Shown piece by piece: positions 1 to 8,511 of a stretch of 64,000 nucleotides of DNA. The first letter of the stretch is position 1. Each line of letters begins with the position of its first letter. Source of the DNA: Mesorhizobium australicum WSM2073. Its GTDB lineage: Bacteria; Pseudomonadota; Alphaproteobacteria; Rhizobiales; Rhizobiaceae. The stretch is from NCBI RefSeq assembly GCF_000230995.2, contig NC_019973.1, positions 248,001 through 312,000 on the forward strand, read 5' to 3'. Below the pieces are notes generated by a model. That model ran no database searches, was not told the DNA's origin, and saw only the letters and a program-made list of their open reading frames with translations. The position numbers and the translations under genes are program-made.

Positions 1-520
1 ACGTGGCGATCAGCGCATCGCGCGCGGCGGGGTCGAGCTTGGTGATGTCGCCGACACCCGGCATGACCGGGCTGCTCGGACGAACATACTGGATCAGACC
101 GCGGACCAGGCCAACGCCCTGGGCAAGGGCCGACTGGGGCGGGTTCATGAACGTGTCGTTCTGGTCGAGCTTGAGCTTGTCGACGACCACGGCGGCAAGC
201 CGCGTCGAGGTCAGGATCTCGATCTGGCTCAGAATCGCGGAATCGGTCTGCATCGTCGTCGATGCCGCCGAGATGTCGTCGACGATCTTGTTCAGACCTT
301 CATCGATCAACACGCTGGAAACCGACACGAATTTTGGCGGCGTGGTCTGCAGATAGAGCATGCCCAGGAAAAGGCCGATGATGGCGCACACGCCAACCAC
401 CTTGGCCTGCCGTGCGGCCATGCCAAGCAGCCGCTCGATGTCGATGAAGTCGTCGCCGTCTCCTGCTTCCGAATTCGGCAATGGCATCCTCTTGTCGAGA
501 GGAAAATTGGCATAATTCAT
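1..520 (-). CDS. exoP: ExoP-like Wzz/chain-length polysaccharide co-polymerase, N-terminal part
   Basis: Only the first 173 codons are in the window; the gene runs off the left edge. The start at 520 reads MNYANFPLDKRMPLPNSEAG. A second in-frame ATG at 487 is possible, and neither has a strong ribosome site. Residues about 35-55 form one membrane segment (VVGVCAIIGLFLGML), followed by the periplasmic Wzz-type stretch with VSVSSVLIDEGLNKIV and SAILSQIEILTSTRLA. That is the N-terminus expected of ExoP, an inner-membrane tyrosine autokinase that sets EPS chain length; the kinase half is not visible. It follows exoN on the same strand, as in the Sinorhizobium exoLAMONP order. The call rests on fold and synteny. 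Confidence 0.85.
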   Translation of the reverse strand, partial: MNYANFPLDKRMPLPNSEAGDGDDFIDIERLLGMAARQAKVVGVCAIIGLFLGMLYLQTTPPKFVSVSSVLIDEGLNKIVDDISAASTTMQTDSAILSQIEILTSTRLAAVVVDKLKLDQNDTFMNPPQSALAQGVGLVRGLIQYVRPSSPVMPGVGDITKLDPAARDALIAT

Positions 521-668
521 CTTCGGTCCAATTCTGGCTTGTCTCGCTCGCAGGCCCCGGAGAGATCGGGAGCATTGGCAGGCGCGACACACGCTTGGTG
601 CCGGACAGCGCGGAGCCGGCCGGCGCCTGCGCCGTCAGCCATCCGACAATACTCCCGAAAGATGGGCA

Positions 669-1565
669 TTATGCGGCTTCTTCCTGGCGTTCATGCGTCC
701 GGACGAACTCCCGGAGCATCTCGAAAACCGGACCCCTCATGTCGTCGCGCGCCAGCGCGAAGGCGATATTGGCCTGGATGAACCCTTCCTTGGACCCGCA
801 GTCGAACATGCGCCCCTTGAAAGGCTGGGCAAAGAATGGCTGCTCCTGCGACAGGCGAACCATGGCGTCGGTCAGCTGGATCTCGTTGCCGGCGCCGCGC
901 TGCTGGTTGCCCAGAAGCTGGAATATCTCGGGCTGCAGGATATAACGGCCATTGATGTAGAAATTCGACGGTGCGTTGGCCGGCGCCGGCTTTTCGATCA
1001 TGGCCGTCACCTCGAAACCGCCGCCAATGTCGGCGCCACGGCCGACAATGCCATATTTGTTGGTCTCGGTGGGATCGCAACGCTCGACGGCGATGACGTT
1101 GCCGCCGGTCTGTGCATAGAGGTCGGTGATCTCGGCCAGGCATCCGCGCCCGCCGAAGGAGACCATGTCAGGCAAAAGCAGGGCAAAGGGCTCGTTGCCG
1201 ATGACCTCGCGGGCGCACCAGACGGCATGGCCGAGGCCTTGCGGCGACTGCTGGCGGATGAAGGAGGTGGCGCCGGCCACCGGCAGCATGCTTTCGAGCG
1301 TCTCCAGCTGAGTCTTCTTGCCAGTTTGCTCCAGGGTTCCGATCAATTCCGGATGCAGGTCGAAATAGTCCTCTATGACCGCCTTGTTGCGGCCGGTGAC
1401 GAAGACGATGTGCTCGATGCCGGCCTCGAAGGCCTCGTCCACCGCATATTGCACGACGGGCCTGTCGACGACGGGAAGCATTTCCTTCGGCATCGACTTG
1501 GTCGCCGGCAGGAACCGCGTTCCAAGCCCCGCCACCGGTATCACGGCCTTCCTGATTTTCTTCAT
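669..1565 (-). CDS. exoN: UTP-glucose-1-phosphate uridylyltransferase (ExoN/GalU)
   Basis: 298 residues. It makes UDP-glucose from UTP and glucose-1-phosphate in the cytoplasm, the donor for glucan side chains and the precursor of UDP-galactose and UDP-glucuronate. The N-terminal nucleotide-binding motif [18 protein letters not shown] and the [10 protein letters not shown] segment are intact, and length is normal for GalU. The ATG at 1565 is chosen because AGAAGGAA lies seven bases upstream. A longer reading from 1601 would add 12 unrelated residues. It sits between exoO and exoP in the conserved exo order, so the EPS-dedicated copy (exoN) is the better name; a housekeeping galU may exist elsewhere. 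Confidence 0.93.
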   Translation of the reverse strand: MKKIRKAVIPVAGLGTRFLPATKSMPKEMLPVVDRPVVQYAVDEAFEAGIEHIVFVTGRNKAVIEDYFDLHPELIGTLEQTGKKTQLETLESMLPVAGATSFIRQQSPQGLGHAVWCAREVIGNEPFALLLPDMVSFGGRGCLAEITDLYAQTGGNVIAVERCDPTETNKYGIVGRGADIGGGFEVTAMIEKPAPANAPSNFYINGRYILQPEIFQLLGNQQRGAGNEIQLTDAMVRLSQEQPFFAQPFKGRMFDCGSKEGFIQANIAFALARDDMRGPVFEMLREFVRTHERQEEAA

Positions 1566-1639
1566 CGCAAATTCCTTCTGAGGAGATCGACTACAGTCCA
1601 TTCACAGGCCACGAAAAATCCCTCCATGTGCCTGCATCT

Positions 1640-2608
1640 TCACCTCCCCGCCCCGACGGCAAACTGTGCCGCTACTCTTCGCAACCGCACGGCGATCGGC
1701 ATGCCCATATGCCTGACCGCCGCCGGGTCGCTGAGCGCCGTCCGAATCGCCTTGAGCGGGGACCGCGCCTTGATGTGCTGGACCATCGCCAGGAACGAGG
1801 CCGCCTTGCGCAGGCTGCGGCCGCGCCGGGCGAATGCCGCCTGCGCGGCCGCGTCCATCGAATGGGTTTGAGCGAAAATCTCGTCGGCCTTGCGCATCGC
1901 CTCGACGTGATGAGGCTCGAGCACGCGCGAGATGGAGCCGCTGCGGATATGATAGGCATAGCCGATTTCAGGCTCCACCACGCATCTGCCGCCCATGGCG
2001 AGGGCTTCGGCAAACAGGATGTAGTCCTCGCCGATCCTCAGCTTCTCGTCATAGCGAAGCCGGTTTTCGTCAAGGAACCGGCGCAGGAAGATCGGCTTGA
2101 GATAGCCGAGATTGAACTTCGATTCGAAGACGACGTTGCCGGCGATGTAGGTCGCCAGCGAAATCTCGCGCAGGCCTTCCAGATACTGGCGCGGGAACAT
2201 CGCGTCCTCGACCACGCCGTCCTCACGGACGACCTGGAGATTGTCGACGGCGATCTCGGCGCCCGCCTTTTCGGCGCGGCCGATCATGGCGGCGACGCGT
2301 CCGGGAAAGACGGCGTCGTCGGCATCGAGAACCGCTATCCACCTGCCGCGGGCGGCGTCGAGCCCGGCATTCCTGGCCCCTCCGGGGCCCCTGTTCTTTT
2401 CCAGCGCCACGACACGCACGACATGCTCGGGATAGGCCCTCGCCACATCAAGCGTGGCATCACGCGACTTGTCGTCGACGACGATGATCTCGAGGCTGAC
2501 GCCCTTCTGGGCGATGGCGCTGGCGACCGCCCTATCAAGGGTTGCCTCGGCATTGTAGGCGGCGATCACAAAGGAAACATCGGGCACGGACGAAATGTCA
2601 GGCTCCAC
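1640..2608 (-). CDS. exoO: Family 2 glycosyltransferase, ExoO-like
   Basis: 322 residues from a GTG start at 2608, preceded by AAGGAGG five bases away. The start lies inside the end of exoM (11-base overlap), so translation is probably coupled. The GT-A fold is clear: PDVSFVIAAYNAEATLDRAV at the N-terminus, VVDDKSRDAT, then the metal-binding VLDADD at about residue 85. The C-terminal half has LRYDEKLRIGEDYILFAEAL. In the succinoglycan pathway ExoO adds a glucose to the lipid-linked repeat at the cytoplasmic face. The symbol is inferred from position between exoM and exoN and from overall resemblance; a different acceptor specificity cannot be excluded. Confidence 0.8.
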   Translation of the reverse strand: MEPDISSVPDVSFVIAAYNAEATLDRAVASAIAQKGVSLEIIVVDDKSRDATLDVARAYPEHVVRVVALEKNRGPGGARNAGLDAARGRWIAVLDADDAVFPGRVAAMIGRAEKAGAEIAVDNLQVVREDGVVEDAMFPRQYLEGLREISLATYIAGNVVFESKFNLGYLKPIFLRRFLDENRLRYDEKLRIGEDYILFAEALAMGGRCVVEPEIGYAYHIRSGSISRVLEPHHVEAMRKADEIFAQTHSMDAAAQAAFARRGRSLRKAASFLAMVQHIKARSPLKAIRTALSDPAAVRHMGMPIAVRLRRVAAQFAVGAGR

Positions 2609-3548
2609 GCTTGCCTCCTTCCCCTGGTGAAGGCTGGCCATAGAGGCGCAGTTCGCGGATACCGACAAGACCGCTGACAACGCCGACATGCATGATGCCG
2701 CGCAAGACACTGCGGTTCCTGCGGACCGGACTGGCTGCAACCGGAAGTGCCGCGGCGAAGCAAAAAGCGGCCTTTGCCGCGGCAAGGCCGGCCTGCTTTA
2801 CTCGCGCGATGCCGCTGGCGCCGCGGCCCAGGAGATGGCCGTGCGTCTGGCCAACCCGGAAGCGGCGGCGGCTGAGCCAGTCGAATGCGGCCCTGGCCCT
2901 CGGCACCGCCTCGTCGACCCATGCCTCCGGCGCAAAGGCGATCCGGCCGCCTGCCTTGTGCATCTGGTCGAAGAATTCGGTGTCCTCGCCGCCGGTCTGG
3001 CCGCGCGCCAGGCTGAAGCGGCGGCCGCGCAAGCTGTCGGATGCCATGCGCAGCAGGACGTTGCAGGTGTAGCCGGTGCGGATTTCGCCGTGCACGCGGA
3101 CCGGCAAGGTGGAATGGAAATCGCCGCGGCGCATCCATTCCGGCGCATCCGGACGATAGAGCGCGCGCACCGGGCCGAGAACCGCGGCGGCGCCGCTTTT
3201 ATCGGCCGTTGCCACCAGTTCGGCGAGCCAGTGGGCCGTAGCGGTCTCATCGTCGTCGATGAAGGCCAGGAAATCAGCCTCGCTGGCCTCGAGACAAGCG
3301 TTGCGAGCGATCGAGATGTTGCGGGCCGGGCAATGCCGGTAGCGGACCGGCAACTTCAATTCCTGCGACAGCACCGTCACCAGGTCCCTGGCGCTCGGCG
3401 TGTCGTCATTGTCGGCGACGATGACGCCGACCTCGAAGCCGTCAGGCATGGCCAGGGCGGCGAGCGAGCGCAGCGTGTCGGCCAGTTCCGGCCGCCGGAA
3501 TGTGCACACGCCGATGTCGATGCTGCGATGCTTGACCTCAACCGCCAT
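2598..3548 (-). CDS. exoM: Family 2 glycosyltransferase ExoM
   Basis: 316 residues. It begins MAVEVKHRSIDIGVCTFRRP, closely matching the ExoM N-terminus. The DxD-type motif is in ADFLAFIDDDETATAHW, and the ExoM-like block GDFHSTLPVRVHGEIRTGY follows. The start ATG overlaps the exoA stop (TGATG), a classic coupled junction, which is why the much longer upstream reading was rejected. ExoM adds one of the beta-linked glucoses of the succinoglycan octasaccharide after ExoL. Acceptor identity is inferred from the family, not visible in sequence. Confidence 0.9.
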   Translation of the reverse strand: MAVEVKHRSIDIGVCTFRRPELADTLRSLAALAMPDGFEVGVIVADNDDTPSARDLVTVLSQELKLPVRYRHCPARNISIARNACLEASEADFLAFIDDDETATAHWLAELVATADKSGAAAVLGPVRALYRPDAPEWMRRGDFHSTLPVRVHGEIRTGYTCNVLLRMASDSLRGRRFSLARGQTGGEDTEFFDQMHKAGGRIAFAPEAWVDEAVPRARAAFDWLSRRRFRVGQTHGHLLGRGASGIARVKQAGLAAAKAAFCFAAALPVAASPVRRNRSVLRGIMHVGVVSGLVGIRELRLYGQPSPGEGGKRGA

Positions 3549-4537
3549 CACGCCGCCCTCCGCCGCGTGCCGAGGCCGAGAAGCTGCAGCCAGAAGCCGA
3601 CGGACCAGCCGAAATGCATGACCATCGCCGAGACGCCGGCAAGCGCGATATCGGCATTGCGCTGGCTGATGGCCGCCACCAGGCCGTAGCCCAGGCAAAC
3701 CGCCACCCACAGCACCAGCGGCAGCGCCGCGATCCAGTGCAGGAAGGAGAAGGCCGCCAGCAGAACCACCGGGAAGACCGCCAGCGGCACCATCTGCCTG
3801 ACCTTCGGGATCACACGATGTTTCAGCACATTCTTGGCGCGGCCGCGGCCATAGCCGAGATACTGGACATAAAGGCCGCGCAGCGAGGCCCGCGGATAAT
3901 AGACCATCTGCGTCCTGCCGCTCATCCAGATCCTGTAGCCTGCCTGCCTCAGCCGATAGTCGAGTTCCGCATCCTCATTGTGGCTGAACGTCTCGTCATA
4001 GCCGCCGACGGCCTGGTAGGCCGATATCCGCATCAGTGCGTGATGGCCGTGGTCGACCCACTCCCCGGCGGAGAGATGGCGATGCTTGGAGCCGCCGGTG
4101 CCGAGCTTGGAGTTCTGCGCCGCCGCCGCCGCTTTCTGCACCGTGCCGCTGCCGCTGGTCAGCATCGACACCACGACCGAATCCGCGCCGGTCGCCAACG
4201 CCTCCTCGACCAGTCGGTCGCAATAGTCGTCGGGATAGCCGCCATGGGCGTCGATGCGGATAAGATAGTGCGCACCCTCGCCAAATTTGGCCACCGCCAG
4301 GTTGATCGCGGCGCTCTGGATGCGCTTTTCGTTGTGAAGCAGGATGATGCGAGGATCGTTCCTCTGGCGCTCGCCGACAATGGCCAGCGTGCCGTCGGTG
4401 CTGCCGCCATCGGCAACCACGATCCGCGCGTCAAGCCGTTCCGCCGCCGGGCAAAGCTGGTCGAGCAGCGCGCCGATATGAGTCGCCTCGTCGAGACACG
4501 GGATCACGATCAGAGTGGAGGCAAGCGCTTGCGTCAT
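3548..4537 (-). CDS. exoA: Family 2 glycosyltransferase ExoA
   Basis: 329 residues. The N-terminal GT-A domain has TLIVIPCLDEATHIGALLDQ, IVVADGGSTDGT and the ExoA-like KRIQSAAINLAVAKFGEG. RIDAHGGYP carries the DxH-type metal site. Hydrophobic segments near residues 255-310 (VPLAVFPVVLLAAFSFLHW and following) predict two or three C-terminal membrane helices. ExoA transfers the first glucose onto undecaprenyl-diphosphate-galactose made by ExoY. It starts 15 bases after exoL and is coupled to exoM by overlap. Position and motifs agree, so the name is well supported. Confidence 0.92.
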   Translation of the reverse strand: MTQALASTLIVIPCLDEATHIGALLDQLCPAAERLDARIVVADGGSTDGTLAIVGERQRNDPRIILLHNEKRIQSAAINLAVAKFGEGAHYLIRIDAHGGYPDDYCDRLVEEALATGADSVVVSMLTSGSGTVQKAAAAAQNSKLGTGGSKHRHLSAGEWVDHGHHALMRISAYQAVGGYDETFSHNEDAELDYRLRQAGYRIWMSGRTQMVYYPRASLRGLYVQYLGYGRGRAKNVLKHRVIPKVRQMVPLAVFPVVLLAAFSFLHWIAALPLVLWVAVCLGYGLVAAISQRNADIALAGVSAMVMHFGWSVGFWLQLLGLGTRRRAA

Positions 4538-4552
4538 CGGGCGATGTCCATC

Positions 4553-5725
4553 CTATGCCAGGGCCTCGGTCGCGAGCGGCCCGCGCACAGTGGTCAGGCG
4601 GCGCAGTTTTTCGACTAGGGCGCCGCAGTCGCTGCGATCGTAGCTCCACATCCTCGGATTGTGGGCCAGCACGCGCGCCTTCAGCCTGCCGAAGCGGTGC
4701 TGTTCCATCCCGCCAAGCGCGGTTTCGAGCGCTTCGGGCGTGGCCTGCGGCAGCAAAACGCCGATATCGCGCTGCCGCAGGAACCGCCCGGTCTCGGTGT
4801 TGTCCATCGAGATCGGCACCGCGCCGAAGCGGCAGCCTTCATAAAGGCGGTTGGGCAGCAGCCATTCGGAGTTCTGTCCCTCCTCGAAGAAATCGATTGC
4901 CCAGGAGAAATGGACGTCGTGATAGATCGCCGCCATGTCCTCCGGGTTGCGATACGGCCCGCGAAACGACATGTAAGGTTCGGCATCGACAAAGGCATGG
5001 AAATCCGGGAACTCGGAAAGTGCCGGACGGCCGCGCAAGACGATTTCGAACCGGCCCTCCGTGTGACGCGTGAAACCGGCCAGCAGTTCGAGCGAACGGC
5101 GGCACCGAAGCGCCCCGAACCAGCCGATCCGCCACGGCGGCGCGAGAGGTGCTTCCACCGCCTCGCGCTCGGCGGGCAGAATCGCCGCGGCCTCGAAATA
5201 TTTGTTCTCGACCAGTTCCACCGGCGCCGCGACCTGGCGGAAAGGCTTGAAATAATTGGCGATGAAGGCGGGCGAACTGGTCACCAGCAGCCGCACATCC
5301 CGCGCCAGATGACGCTCGGTGGCGCGCAGCGCCTTGCCCAGGACATCGTCGCGAAGCACCAGGCGGTGAATGTCGAGACATTCGTAGACGATCGGGACAG
5401 CGGCGCCGAAAGCCGACCGGGCGCGGCGGCCCAGCGCCAGCATCTCCAGGTTACGCGCGATGATGATGTCGGGCTTCGGTACGTCCCTGAGCTTCGAACC
5501 TATCGAAACCGCTGTTTTTGCCACCGCCACCAGGCGCTGGGCGAATCGCCCGTCGCGCGTCGCGCCAAGGTCGATTGGCCGCAAGCCTTCGATATCGGCG
5601 ATCGGAGTGGCGGCGCGGCGGAAGCCCGCCAGGGTAACCCGGGCGCCACCTGTCCTGAGCATCGTGATCCGCCGGCGAACCGCCGGGTCGGAAACATCAT
5701 GTACCAGGTACAAGACATGCAGCAT
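4553..5725 (-). CDS. exoL: Glycosyltransferase ExoL
   Basis: 390 residues starting MLHVLYLVHDVSDPAVRRRI at 5725. ExoL is an inverting glucosyltransferase of the succinoglycan repeat without an obvious GT2 DxD. The hallmark block IIIARNLEMLALGRRARSAF and YECLDIHRLVL match ExoL. An upstream in-frame extension to 5986 was rejected because it runs through the divergent flippase promoter region and two palindromic operator-like elements. Gene order exoL-exoA-exoM-exoO-exoN-exoP is that of the Sinorhizobium exo cluster. Element A (5775-5791) lies 50 bases upstream of the start. Confidence 0.9.
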   Translation of the reverse strand: MLHVLYLVHDVSDPAVRRRITMLRTGGARVTLAGFRRAATPIADIEGLRPIDLGATRDGRFAQRLVAVAKTAVSIGSKLRDVPKPDIIIARNLEMLALGRRARSAFGAAVPIVYECLDIHRLVLRDDVLGKALRATERHLARDVRLLVTSSPAFIANYFKPFRQVAAPVELVENKYFEAAAILPAEREAVEAPLAPPWRIGWFGALRCRRSLELLAGFTRHTEGRFEIVLRGRPALSEFPDFHAFVDAEPYMSFRGPYRNPEDMAAIYHDVHFSWAIDFFEEGQNSEWLLPNRLYEGCRFGAVPISMDNTETGRFLRQRDIGVLLPQATPEALETALGGMEQHRFGRLKARVLAHNPRMWSYDRSDCGALVEKLRRLTTVRGPLATEALA

Positions 5726-5774
5726 GAAAACTCGACCGCTGTTTGACCCACCCAGGGGAAGCCTAGTACAGCTC

Positions 5775-5791
5775 TTGCTGCATCGCAACAT
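5775..5791. promoter_or_regulatory. EPS operator-like palindrome, copy A (exoL/flippase)
   Basis: Sequence TTGCTGCATCGCAACAT, a near-palindrome of type TGYTGC-N3-GCAACA. It differs at only two positions from copy C at 14601. It lies between divergent exoL and the flippase, 50 bases from the exoL start. Function as an operator is inferred from recurrence at several exo promoters. Confidence 0.6.
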
Positions 5792-5815
5792 TTTTGGCGC
5801 ACCGTTCCACGTTTT

Positions 5816-5832
5816 CTGTTGCACTGCAAAAT
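5816..5832. promoter_or_regulatory. EPS operator-like palindrome, copy B (exoL/flippase)
   Basis: Sequence CTGTTGCACTGCAAAAT, three mismatches from copy C. Its centre is 41 bases from that of copy A, about four helical turns, so dimers could sit on the same DNA face. It lies upstream of the preferred flippase start at 5911, which is a reason not to start that gene at 5794. Confidence 0.5.
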
Positions 5833-5910
5833 TATTGCCGTAGTTTGTGGTCGGCGGCGGTTGTGGATTTCGGGGCTCCGAAATCCGCGCAAAGATCAGG
5901 AATCCTGAAT

Positions 5911-7407
5911 TTGGAAGCCAATCCATTCGATCCGCCGGAAGGCTCCCTGCGCAAATCGGTCGGCCGCGGTGCCGTCGTGACCGCAATCGCGCAATCGGTG
6001 CGGGTCGCCACGCAGATCATTTCCGTTATCGTGCTGTCGCGACTCCTGTCGCCGCAGGATTTCGGCGTCGTGGCCATGTGCGCGCCTGTGCTCGCCTTCA
6101 TCGCCCTGTTCCAGGATTTCGGCCTGACCCAGGCGACCATCCAGAAATCGGGCATCCGGCATGAGGAGGTGAACTACCTCTTCTGGATCAATGTCGCCGT
6201 CAGCGCGGTCCTCGCCTGCGTGCTCGCGGGCGCGGCACCCCTGGTCGCAGCCTTCTATGGCGAGCCGCGCGTCGCCGGTCTGGTGGCGGCACTGGGATTG
6301 CAGATCCTGGCTTATGGCCTGGGAGCCCAGCATCTGGCGCTGCTGACCCGTCGCATGCAGTTCGGCCGCCTGGCAATCATCGACGTCGCCGGGGCCGTCG
6401 CGGGGCTGGCCGTCTCGATCGCCTGGACTTTCATCGACCGTTCCTACTGGGCGCTGTTTGCCGGCACGCTGATCGGCGCGGTGCTGCCGACGCTGTGCTA
6501 CTGGGCCAGCTCGCGCTGGCGCCCAGGCATGCCGCGCAAGGTCGTCGGGATCAGCGAGCTGATCAATTTCGGTGCCGGGATCACCGGTTTCAATTTCGCC
6601 AATTTCTTCGCCCGCAATCTCGACAACGTGTTGATCGGCAAATACTGGGGCGAGGCCCAGCTCGGACTCTACGACCGCGCCTACAAGCTGCTCCTGTTCC
6701 CGCTCAGCCAGATCACCAATCCGCTGTCGAAGGTGATGGTGCCGGCGCTGTCGCGACTGAAGGACGAGCCGGACCGCTATCGCAGCGCCTATCTGCGCGT
6801 GATGCCGCTGATCCTTCTGGTGGCGCTGCCCGGCGTCGCTTTCGCCACCGCGATGTCGGATGTGCTGATCCCCTTCGTGCTCGGCGAGCAGTGGCGCGCC
6901 AGCGCCTCGATTTTCCTGGCGCTCGGCTTTGCCGGCCTGCTGCAGCCGCTCAACAATCCGGCTGGTTGGCTTTTCGTCAGCCAGGGCCGCTCCGGCGACT
7001 TCATGCGCTGGGGCATCATCACGGCGGTGACCTCGGTGCTTGCCTTCGCGCTCGGCCTGCCCTACGGCGCGCTCGGCGTGGCGGTCGCCTATGCGGTCAG
7101 CGAGTATCTGCGCACGCCCTTCCTATGGCTCTATGTCGGCAAGAGCGGACCGCTGCGAGCCAGCCATGTGCTGCGCACGGCAGCGCCGTTCGTGCTTGGC
7201 GCGCATCTGGCGCTTGGGGCGGTCTGGCTGGTCAAGCCGATGCTGCCGCAGCAGCATGTCGTCGCCTTGGCAAGCGGCGTCATCCTGGCCTACGCGATCA
7301 CCATCGTCGTCGCGCTGACCTTCGCCGCCGGCCGCGAAGCCTTGCGGGAGGCCTTGAAAATGCTGCCTGCAAGGGCGCCGGCGGCGACGCCGCGCGAGGC
7401 GCAATAA
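5911..7407 (+). CDS. Polysaccharide flippase (Wzx, Polysaccharide_synt_3 type)
   Basis: About 498 residues with some 12 hydrophobic segments spread along the chain. It probably flips lipid-linked EPS repeat units across the inner membrane, the role ExoT plays in Sinorhizobium. The segment RLLSPQDFGVVAMCAPVLAF followed by FQDFGLTQATIQK is typical of this family. The start is uncertain: TTG at 5911 (LEANPFDPPEG) is preferred because copies A and B of the operator-like element lie upstream of it. An in-frame TTG at 5794 would place copy B inside the gene. It is divergent from exoL and is the only flippase seen among the exo genes here. The symbol exoT is not assigned because the substrate is inferred from context. 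Confidence 0.85.
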   Translation: MEANPFDPPEGSLRKSVGRGAVVTAIAQSVRVATQIISVIVLSRLLSPQDFGVVAMCAPVLAFIALFQDFGLTQATIQKSGIRHEEVNYLFWINVAVSAVLACVLAGAAPLVAAFYGEPRVAGLVAALGLQILAYGLGAQHLALLTRRMQFGRLAIIDVAGAVAGLAVSIAWTFIDRSYWALFAGTLIGAVLPTLCYWASSRWRPGMPRKVVGISELINFGAGITGFNFANFFARNLDNVLIGKYWGEAQLGLYDRAYKLLLFPLSQITNPLSKVMVPALSRLKDEPDRYRSAYLRVMPLILLVALPGVAFATAMSDVLIPFVLGEQWRASASIFLALGFAGLLQPLNNPAGWLFVSQGRSGDFMRWGIITAVTSVLAFALGLPYGALGVAVAYAVSEYLRTPFLWLYVGKSGPLRASHVLRTAAPFVLGAHLALGAVWLVKPMLPQQHVVALASGVILAYAITIVVALTFAAGREALREALKMLPARAPAATPREAQ

Positions 7408-7461
7408 TTTCGGCGCCTTTGTCGTCTATTCCATATCTCACCCGAGCATCAGGCCTGATCC

Positions 7462-8484
7462 ATGCATTACCGATCGATCTCCGACATGAACGACGCCATC
7501 GTGAGCAACCTTCATCGGCTGCCACGCGACATCGACCTGGTGGTCGGCGTTCCCAGAAGCGGCGTGCTGGCGGCGACGCTGGTCAGCCTTGCGGCCAATA
7601 TTCCGATGACCGACCTGGACTCCTTCCTCGAAGGCAGGGTCTACACGTCAGGCATCACCAAGCGCCGCGCGGCCCTGGACCGCAAGGTTTCGGACATGCG
7701 CAAGGTGCTGGTGATCGACGACAGCATCGCCGGCGGCAATGCCATGCGCGACGCCCGTGCCCGCATCAAGAGCGGCGGTATCGAGGCTGACTACACCTTT
7801 GCCGCCGTCTTCGGCCTGGAGCCGGAGCATCAGGAGACCGATCTGGTGTTCGAGGTCGTGCCGCATCCGCGCATGTTCCAGTGGAACTTCATGCATCATA
7901 AATTCCTGGCGCAATGCTGTGTCGATATAGACGGGGTGCTGTGTCTCGATCCGACCGAGGCCGAGAACGATGACGGGCCTGCATATGAAAAATTCCTCAG
8001 CGAGGCGCGGCCGCTTCATGCCGTGACCCACAAGATTGGCTGGCTGGTCACCAGCCGGCTCGAGAAATACCGTGCGTTGACGGAGGCGTGGCTCGCCAAG
8101 CACGAGATCAAGTACGACAAGCTGATCATGCTCGATCTGCCGAGCAAGGCGGAGCGCCAGCGGCTTGGCGCGCATGGCAGTTTCAAGGCCGATTTCTATC
8201 GCAAATCCGACGCCATCCTGTTCATCGAAAGCGAACATGCCCAGGCGCTGAGGATTGCCAAACTGTCGGGGAAACCGGTCCTGTGCGTCGAAACGCACAT
8301 GGTCAGTTTTCCCGATGCGCTGTCGCTGCCAGCACTTGGCCAGGCCGCGCGAAACCTGCCGGCGAGGCTGCGCCAGGTCAATTCGCAGGAGGGCCGCAAG
8401 AGCGCCGCCAAGACCATTGCCCGCGCCCTGCTCGGTGCACGCGGCTATGAAACGCTGAAGAACAGGGTCAAGCGCCCAGCCTGA
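7462..8484 (+). CDS. Phosphoribosyltransferase-like protein with C-terminal HAD-like region
   Basis: 340 residues. Residues 28-40 (VGVPRSGVLAATL) and the PRPP-binding loop VLVIDDSIAGG (82-92) are a type I phosphoribosyltransferase fold, as in orotate phosphoribosyltransferase. After residue 150 comes CVDIDGVLCLDPTE, a DxDGxL motif like the nucleophile loop of HAD phosphatases, then TSRLEKYR and a region with KADFYRKSDAILFIES. The protein may therefore combine both folds. It lies 54 bases after the flippase on the same strand and may be co-transcribed. The substrate is unknown; a role in making or modifying a sugar-phosphate for the EPS is a guess from context. Confidence 0.75.
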   Translation: MHYRSISDMNDAIVSNLHRLPRDIDLVVGVPRSGVLAATLVSLAANIPMTDLDSFLEGRVYTSGITKRRAALDRKVSDMRKVLVIDDSIAGGNAMRDARARIKSGGIEADYTFAAVFGLEPEHQETDLVFEVVPHPRMFQWNFMHHKFLAQCCVDIDGVLCLDPTEAENDDGPAYEKFLSEARPLHAVTHKIGWLVTSRLEKYRALTEAWLAKHEIKYDKLIMLDLPSKAERQRLGAHGSFKADFYRKSDAILFIESEHAQALRIAKLSGKPVLCVETHMVSFPDALSLPALGQAARNLPARLRQVNSQEGRKSAAKTIARALLGARGYETLKNRVKRPA

Positions 8485-8511
8485 TGCAGAACCGATCGGG
8501 TCGCTGCTTGG

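Noticed and set aside
693..1871. Long plus-strand open reading opposite exoN
   Set aside because: Antisense shadow of a high-GC gene; no domain, no ribosome site, and exoN is clearly real.
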